Shown in pieces: positions 44,436 through 48,818 of a stretch of DNA of 48,818 nt. The first letter of the stretch is position 1; each line of letters begins with the position of its first letter. The position numbers and the translations under genes are program-made. The notes under the pieces are model-generated. The model was not told the DNA's origin and did no database searches. It saw only the letters and a program-made list of their open reading frames with translations. Location: assembly GCF_040290245.1 (NCBI RefSeq), contig NZ_PSMQ01000005.1, positions 1 through 48,818 on the forward strand, in the 5' to 3' direction. The DNA comes from Thermus_A sp040290245. Its GTDB lineage: Bacteria; Deinococcota; Deinococci; Deinococcales; Thermaceae.

Positions 44436-44458
44436 ACCCCAAGTATACTGGGGGTGTG
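44433..44458. promoter_or_regulatory. Palindromic bidirectional leaderless promoter
   Basis: The arms CACACCCC (44433-44440) and GGGGTGTG (44451-44458) are perfect complements around AGTATACT (44442-44449), itself self-complementary. Only the pair 44441/44450 does not match. Each strand reads TATACT followed by 6 bases and a GTG start codon (44456 for panC, 44435 for the membrane protein). A T-rich stretch upstream of panC (44421-44426) is not a consensus -35. Confidence 0.75.
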
Positions 44459-45283
44459 AGAATCGTGAAGAGCGTGGCCGAACTCCGGGCCCACCTGGAG
44501 GGGGGTGTGGGCTTCGTCCCCACCATGGGGTATCTGCACCGGGGCCACTTGGCCCTGGTGGAACGCGCCCGGGCCGAGAACCCCTTCGTGGTGGTCTCCA
44601 TCTTTGTGAACCCTTTGCAGTTTGGACCCCAGGAGGACTTCACCCGCTACCCCAGGGACCTTGATCGGGACGCCCGGCTTCTGGAACAGGCGGGTGTGGA
44701 CCTCCTCTTCGCCCCGGAGGTGGAGGAGATCTACCCGAGGGGCTTTGCCAGCCGGGTGAGCGTGGAAGGCCCCCTGACCGCTCTTTGGGAAGGGGAGGTG
44801 CGGCCTGGCCACTTCCAAGGGGTGGCCACGGTGGTGGCCAAGCTCTTCCTTCTCGTCCAGCCCAGACGGGCTTACTTTGGTGAGAAGGACTACCAGCAGC
44901 TTCTCGTGGTGCGGAAGATGGTGCGGGACCTGGGGTTTCCCCTCGAGGTGGTGGGGGTTCCCACGGTGCGGGAGGAGGACGGCCTGGCCCTTTCCAGCCG
45001 CAACCTTTACCTCTCCCCAGAGACGAGGAAGAAGGCCTCCGTTCTCTTCCAGGCCCTTTCGGCCATGCGGGCGGTGGCCCTGGCTGGAGGAAGCGTGGCC
45101 GAGGCCTTAAGGCGGGGAGAGGAGGTCCTCGCCCGGGTGCCGGAGTTCCAGAAGGACTACCTGGCCATCGTCCACCCCGAGACCCTCCTGCCCCTTTCCG
45201 ACTGGATTAGGGGGGCGCGGGGCCTTTTGGCCGGCCGCTTTCCGGAGGTTCGTCTCATTGACAACCTGGAGGTGTACGCATGA
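44456..45283 (+). CDS. panC: Pantothenate synthetase
   Basis: A 275-residue PanC that condenses pantoate and beta-alanine with ATP to pantothenate. Motifs: PTMGYLHRGHLALV (HxGH, residues 22-35), FVNPLQFGPQEDF, YFGEKDYQQLLVVRKM and LALSSRNLYLS. The GTG start at 44456 matches the start of the T. thermophilus enzyme I remember (276 residues). pilT follows with a 4-base overlap. Confidence 0.97.
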   Translation: MRIVKSVAELRAHLEGGVGFVPTMGYLHRGHLALVERARAENPFVVVSIFVNPLQFGPQEDFTRYPRDLDRDARLLEQAGVDLLFAPEVEEIYPRGFASRVSVEGPLTALWEGEVRPGHFQGVATVVAKLFLLVQPRRAYFGEKDYQQLLVVRKMVRDLGFPLEVVGVPTVREEDGLALSSRNLYLSPETRKKASVLFQALSAMRAVALAGGSVAEALRRGEEVLARVPEFQKDYLAIVHPETLLPLSDWIRGARGLLAGRFPEVRLIDNLEVYA

Positions 45284-46371
45284 GCGTCCCAGAGACCCTG
45301 GCGGACCTTCTGCGGGCCATGGTCCAGGCCCGGGCCTCGGACATCCACCTCCAGGCCGGGGCTCCCCCCACCATCCGGGTGGATGGGAAGCTCAGACCTT
45401 TCGGAAGGGAGCCCCTTAAGCCTCAGGACCTCGAGGCCCTCGTCCGGGCGATTCTGAAGCCGGAAGAGCTGGAGGAGCTGGAGTACCGCAAGGAGATGGA
45501 CTTTGCCTACACCCTCCCCGGGGTGGCCCGGTTCCGCTGCAACCTCCTAAGGCAAAGAGGAAGCCTAGGCCTGGTCATGCGGGTGGTCTCGGAGGCCATC
45601 CCAAGCTTCGAGGCCCTGGGCCTGCCCCGGGGGGTGATGGAGGACCTGGGGGCAAAGGAACGGGGGCTCATCCTGGTCACCGGGCCTACGGGAAGCGGCA
45701 AGAGCACCACCTTGGCCGCCCTCGTCGACCACATCAACCTGCACTACGCCAAGAACATCATCACCATCGAGGACCCCATCGAGTTCTTGCATCGGCACAA
45801 GAAAAGCCTGGTGGTCCAGCGGGAGGTGGGGCTGGATACGGACAGCTTCCACTCCGGCCTCAAGTACGCCTTGCGCCAGGACCCGGATGTGATCCTCATC
45901 GGGGAGATGCGGGACAAAGAGACGGTGGAGGCGGCGATCATGGCCGCCCAGACCGGGCATCTGGTCCTCTCCACCCTCCACACCTTGGACGCCCAGAGGA
46001 CGATCAACCGGATCATCGACTTCTTCCCCCTGCACGAGCACCAGCAGGTCCGGATTCTCCTTTCGGAAAGCCTCCTGGCCATCCTCTCCCAGAGGCTTCT
46101 GCCCCGGGCGGACGGAGGGGGACGGGTTTTGGCCCTGGAGGTCCTCCTGGCCACCCCGTACGTCCGCGAGCTCATCAAGGATGAGGAGAAGACCCCGATG
46201 ATCAAGGAGGCCATGATGGAGGGAGGGGCCCTGGGCATGCGCACCTTTGACCAGCACCTGGTCCAGCTTTACCAGGAGGGGGTGATCGCCCTCGAGGACG
46301 CCCTGGCGGCCGCCACCAGCCCCCATGAGTTCCGCCTTCTCCTCACCAAGACCACGGGCCAGGCCTACTGA
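45280..46371 (+). CDS. pilT: Twitching motility ATPase PilT
   Basis: A 363-residue pilus-retraction ATPase. Walker A is GPTGSGKST at 135-143; the Asp box (IITIEDPIEF), Walker B region (ALRQDPDVILIGEMRD) and His box (TGHLVLSTLHT) follow. The N-terminal PAS-like domain starts with the conserved MVQARASDIHLQAG. It is full length. It lies some 5.8 kb from the pilin locus and shares an operon with panC by overlap, so is not controlled with the pilins. Confidence 0.96.
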   Translation: MSVPETLADLLRAMVQARASDIHLQAGAPPTIRVDGKLRPFGREPLKPQDLEALVRAILKPEELEELEYRKEMDFAYTLPGVARFRCNLLRQRGSLGLVMRVVSEAIPSFEALGLPRGVMEDLGAKERGLILVTGPTGSGKSTTLAALVDHINLHYAKNIITIEDPIEFLHRHKKSLVVQREVGLDTDSFHSGLKYALRQDPDVILIGEMRDKETVEAAIMAAQTGHLVLSTLHTLDAQRTINRIIDFFPLHEHQQVRILLSESLLAILSQRLLPRADGGGRVLALEVLLATPYVRELIKDEEKTPMIKEAMMEGGALGMRTFDQHLVQLYQEGVIALEDALAAATSPHEFRLLLTKTTGQAY

Positions 46372-46384
46372 GGCTGGCGCCCGG

Positions 46385-46390
46385 TATAAT
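46385..46390 (+). promoter_or_regulatory. -10 box of fba
   Basis: A consensus TATAAT, with GGAGG at 46397-46401 and ATG at 46407. This gene, unlike many here, has a conventional short leader with a ribosome site. No strong -35. Confidence 0.55.
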
Positions 46391-46406
46391 CCGCCTGGAG
46401 GCAGGT

Positions 46407-47324
46407 ATGCTGGTGACGGGTTTGGAGATCCTTAAAAAGGCGCGGGAAGAGGGGTATGGGGTCGGGGCCTTCAACACCAACAACATGGAGCTCACCCAGG
46501 CCATCCTCGAGGCCGCCGAGGCCCTCAGAAGCCCGGTGATCCTCGCCCTTTCGGAAGGGGCGATCCAGTACGGAGGCAAGGCTCTGGTGGGCTTAGTGCG
46601 GGAGCTCGCCCGGGACGCAAGGGTGCCGGTGGCCATCCACCTGGACCACGGCTCCAGCTACGAGAGCGTCCTTAACGCCCTACGTATGGGCTTCACCAGC
46701 GTGATGATCGACAAATCCCACGAGGACTTCGAGACCAACGTGCGAGAGACCAAGAGGGTGGTGGAGGCGGCCCATGCGGTGGGGGTGACGGTGGAGGCGG
46801 AGCTGGGGCGGCTTGCGGGCGTTGAGGAGCACGTGGCCGTGGACGAGAAGGATGCCCTCCTGACCAACCCCGAGGAGGCCCGCCTCTTCATGGAGCGCAC
46901 CGGGGCGGACTACCTGGCGGTGGCCATCGGCACGAGCCACGGTGCCTACAAGGGCAAGGGGCGGCCCTTTATCGACCACCCCCGGCTGGAAAGGATTGCC
47001 CGCCTGGTCCAGGCCCCACTGGTCCTCCATGGGGCCTCGAGCGTTCCCCAGGAGCTCATAGAGCGCTTCCGGGCCTCGGGGGGTGAGATCGGGGAGGCGG
47101 CGGGGATCCACCCCGAGGACATCCGGAAGGCCATCGCTTTGGGCATCGCCAAGATCAATACGGACACCGATCTGCGTCTGGCCTTCACCGCCTTCGTCCG
47201 GGAGAGCCTGAGCAAAAACCCCAAGGGGTTTGATCCGAGGAAGTACCTGGGCCCTGCCCGGGAGGCGGTGAAGAGGGTGGTGGAAAGCCGGATGGAGCTT
47301 TTCGGTTCCGTGGGCCGGGCCTAG
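46407..47324 (+). CDS. fba: Fructose-1,6-bisphosphate aldolase, class II
   Basis: A 305-residue metal-dependent aldolase of glycolysis and gluconeogenesis, the same length as the Thermus enzymes. D80 (catalytic) and H81 (metal) lie in IHLDHG; the second metal His is in AIGTSHGAYKG and the third in LVLHGASS, with KINTDTDLR for the phosphate site. The 3' end overlaps the convergent Uma2 gene by 4 bases. Confidence 0.96.
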   Translation: MLVTGLEILKKAREEGYGVGAFNTNNMELTQAILEAAEALRSPVILALSEGAIQYGGKALVGLVRELARDARVPVAIHLDHGSSYESVLNALRMGFTSVMIDKSHEDFETNVRETKRVVEAAHAVGVTVEAELGRLAGVEEHVAVDEKDALLTNPEEARLFMERTGADYLAVAIGTSHGAYKGKGRPFIDHPRLERIARLVQAPLVLHGASSVPQELIERFRASGGEIGEAAGIHPEDIRKAIALGIAKINTDTDLRLAFTAFVRESLSKNPKGFDPRKYLGPAREAVKRVVESRMELFGSVGRA

Positions 47325-47808
47325 GGCCAGGGGATCCGAACCCCGGGGAAGGAGTGGGGCTCTGCTTCCTCCCCGGCCCTGGGGGCGCGGAAGACGGGCA
47401 GGCCCTCCGCTTTGAGGTCCAAAATCCAGACTTGGGCGTAGAGGGGAAGCTTCCGGTTTGGGTCGTGCTCCAGGCCGGACCCGGCCACCTCCACCACCCG
47501 GAGGACGTCCTCGGGGGTGGGAAGGGCGTCCCGGTAGTCCCTGGGCAGGAGAAGGGCCAGATCCGGCTGGAGCTCGAAGTGGGGAGGGATGTGGATGGGG
47601 TTTTGTGGCCAGACGAGGGCCCTTTCCCCAAGGGCTTCCGTGAAGCGCTTGGTCAGAAGGGCCACCGCTGAGCCCTGCCTGGGACCCATGGGGCTCATCC
47701 GGTACACCTCCCCCTCTAGACGTTCCACCCCTTCGCCCCCTGGAAGAGGCGTTCAAACTCCTCCAGGCTGGGCCGGTACCGGGTGGCCTTAGCGTAGCAT
47801 AGGGGCAT
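47321..47808 (-). pseudogene. Uma2-family gene with a one-base frameshift
   Basis: ATG 47808 opens MPLCYAKATRYRPSLEEFERLFQGAKG, which runs into a stop after GAKGWNV; the rest (VERLEGEVYRMSPMGPRQG, then LQPDLALLL and DVLRVVEVAGSGLEHDPNRKLPLYAQVWILDL) continues in another frame to 47321. One extra G in the GGGG run at about 47,733-47,736 would join them as GAKGVERLEGE, giving 162 residues. Core Uma2 features (QPDLALL Asp, VVEVA Glu, WILDL strand) are intact, although the usual few residues between LYAQ and VWIL are missing and the C terminus is short. Probably a homopolymer undercall rather than a dead gene, but the marking stands on the sequence as given. Confidence 0.7.
47795..47800 (+). promoter_or_regulatory. 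-10 box of the phosphorylase gene (leaderless type)
   Basis: TAGCAT ends 6 bases before ATG 47807. It overlaps the start codon region of the convergent-side Uma2 gene on the other strand. Confidence 0.4.
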
Positions 47809-48818
47809 GAACCCCGTCCTGTTCATCCAGGCCAAGCGGGACGGCCTATCCCACACCGAGGAGGAGCTCAGGGACTTTCTTTTGGGCTACCTGAAGGAGG
47901 AGGTGCCGGACTACCAGGTCTCCGCCTGGCTCATGGCCGTCTTCTTCCGGGGCATGACCGAGGGGGAGACCTTGGCCCTGACCCGGGTGATGGCCTTTTC
48001 CGGAAAGGTCTTGGACCTTAGCCACCTTCCCCATCCGGTGGATAAGCACTCCTCCGGGGGGGTGGGGGACAAGACCACCTTGGTGGTGGCCCCCCTTCTG
48101 GCGGCGGCGGGGTGCACGGTGGCCAAGATGTCCGGCCGTGGCCTGGCCCACACCGGCGGGACGATCGACAAGCTCGAGTCCGTCCCCGGTTTCCGGGCCG
48201 AGCTCTCCGAGGAGGAGTTCTTGCGCTTGGCCGAGCGGGTGGGCCTGGTCATCGCCAGCCAGTCCCCCACCCTGGCCCCTTTGGACGGGAAGCTCTACGC
48301 CCTGAGGGATGTAACCGCCACCGTGGAAAGCCTCCCCTTGATCGCCAGCTCCATCATGAGCAAAAAGCTCGCCGCCGGGGCGAGGACCATCGTTTTGGAC
48401 GTGAAGGTGGGGAAGGGCGCCTTCATGAAAACCCTGGAGGAGGCCCGGCTTCTGGCCCGGACGATGGTGGGGATCGGCCGGGGGGCGGGCCGGAGGGTCC
48501 GGGCCGTCCTCTCCCGCATGGATGCCCCCTTGGGCCGGGCGGTGGGGAACGCCCTCGAGGTGCGGGAGGCCATAGGGGCCCTGAAGGGGGAAGGGCCTTT
48601 GGATCTTCAGGACCTGGCCCTGAGGCTGGCCATGGAGGCGCTTTCGGCGGAGGGGCTTCCTGTGGAGCTTGCCCGGAAGGCCCTGGAAAGCGGTGCCGCC
48701 CTGGAGAAGTTCCAAAACTTTATCGAGGCCCAGGGGGGAGACCCCCGGGTGGTGGAGGAGCCAGACCGGCTTCCCACCGCCCCCCAGGTGACGGAGGTCC
48801 GGGCGGAAGAGGCGGGGG
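47807..48818 (+). CDS. Thymidine/pyrimidine-nucleoside phosphorylase, N-terminal part
   Basis: An open frame from ATG 47807 (MNPVLFIQAKRDGLSHTEEE) to the window end, 337 codons without a stop. Family motifs: KHSSGGVGDKTT (phosphate loop), KMSGRGLAHTGGTIDKLES (substrate and phosphate site) and VTATVESLPLIASSIMSKKLAAG. It breaks thymidine, deoxyuridine or uridine into base and (deoxy)ribose-1-phosphate. The C-terminal alpha/beta domain is beyond the window. Telling DeoA from Pdp needs the missing part; the initial MxxxxxIQxKRDG fits either. Confidence 0.93.
   Translation, partial: MNPVLFIQAKRDGLSHTEEELRDFLLGYLKEEVPDYQVSAWLMAVFFRGMTEGETLALTRVMAFSGKVLDLSHLPHPVDKHSSGGVGDKTTLVVAPLLAAAGCTVAKMSGRGLAHTGGTIDKLESVPGFRAELSEEEFLRLAERVGLVIASQSPTLAPLDGKLYALRDVTATVESLPLIASSIMSKKLAAGARTIVLDVKVGKGAFMKTLEEARLLARTMVGIGRGAGRRVRAVLSRMDAPLGRAVGNALEVREAIGALKGEGPLDLQDLALRLAMEALSAEGLPVELARKALESGAALEKFQNFIEAQGGDPRVVEEPDRLPTAPQVTEVRAEEAG

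Overview
The window is about 48.8 kb of high-GC bacterial chromosome, almost certainly from the genus Thermus. The reasons are: RpoB (1118 aa) and RpoC (1533 aa, with the Thermus-type long N-terminal insertion), RecA, PanC, class II aldolase and Obg match remembered Thermus proteins closely; there is an aqualysin-I-like protease; codons are strongly G/C-ending; and many genes have a -10 hexamer only 6-8 bases before the start codon, which implies leaderless mRNAs. It does not look like T. thermophilus or T. aquaticus itself, because these proteins differ from the remembered sequences at many sites. It is a draft assembly: there is a 50-N gap at 38780-38829, and at least two genes (obg and a Uma2 gene) carry single-base losses next to G runs that look like homopolymer undercalls.

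Layout. 1-3.4 kb: tail of a ROK sugar kinase, a DUF2905 membrane protein, then a leftward operon (DUF1028 - Nudix - gamma-carbonic-anhydrase-like - folE). 3.4-6.3 kb: a leftward secreted subtilase with its own promoter and terminator, and a leftward membrane protein with a degenerate GGDEF-like domain. 6.3-15 kb: rarA, two MalF/MalG-type permeases behind a small outer-membrane-type protein, a P-loop protein, an enolase-superfamily enzyme, a HAD phosphatase with an MFS transporter, and ygfZ. 13.9-18.3 kb: cinA-thpR-recA-rny. 18.4-28.6 kb: mreB-fabZ-S4 protein-rpoB-rpoC, with a highly structured rpoB leader. 28.6-33.3 kb: a class II aldolase-like protein, an alpha/beta-hydrolase-fold protein without its nucleophile, a Uma2 pseudogene, and a TPP riboswitch controlling thiB-thiP.

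33.2-39.5 kb is the leftward type IV pilus and competence locus: two GspH-like pseudopilins, PilV-like, PilW-like, ComZ-like, the major pilin, then an O-antigen-ligase-like membrane protein. The major pilin gene lies between two 72-bp direct repeats (69/72 identical). Shorter diverged copies of the same palindromic element lie after comZ and, in frame, inside the pilW-like gene. The locus promoter shares its -35 box with the divergent tRNA-Ala gene. 39.6-44.1 kb: tRNA-Ala, then rplU-rpmA-obg-nadD-yqeK-LCP-rsfS. 44.1-48.8 kb: a small membrane protein and panC, which diverge from one 26-bp palindrome that holds both -10 boxes and both GTG starts, then pilT, fba, a frameshifted Uma2 gene, and a thymidine/pyrimidine phosphorylase cut by the window end.

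The strongest candidates for something undescribed are the 72-bp pilin-bracketing hairpin repeat family (including a compensatory stem change), the palindromic bidirectional leaderless promoter of panC, and the shared-(-35) promoter pair of tRNA-Ala and the competence operon.
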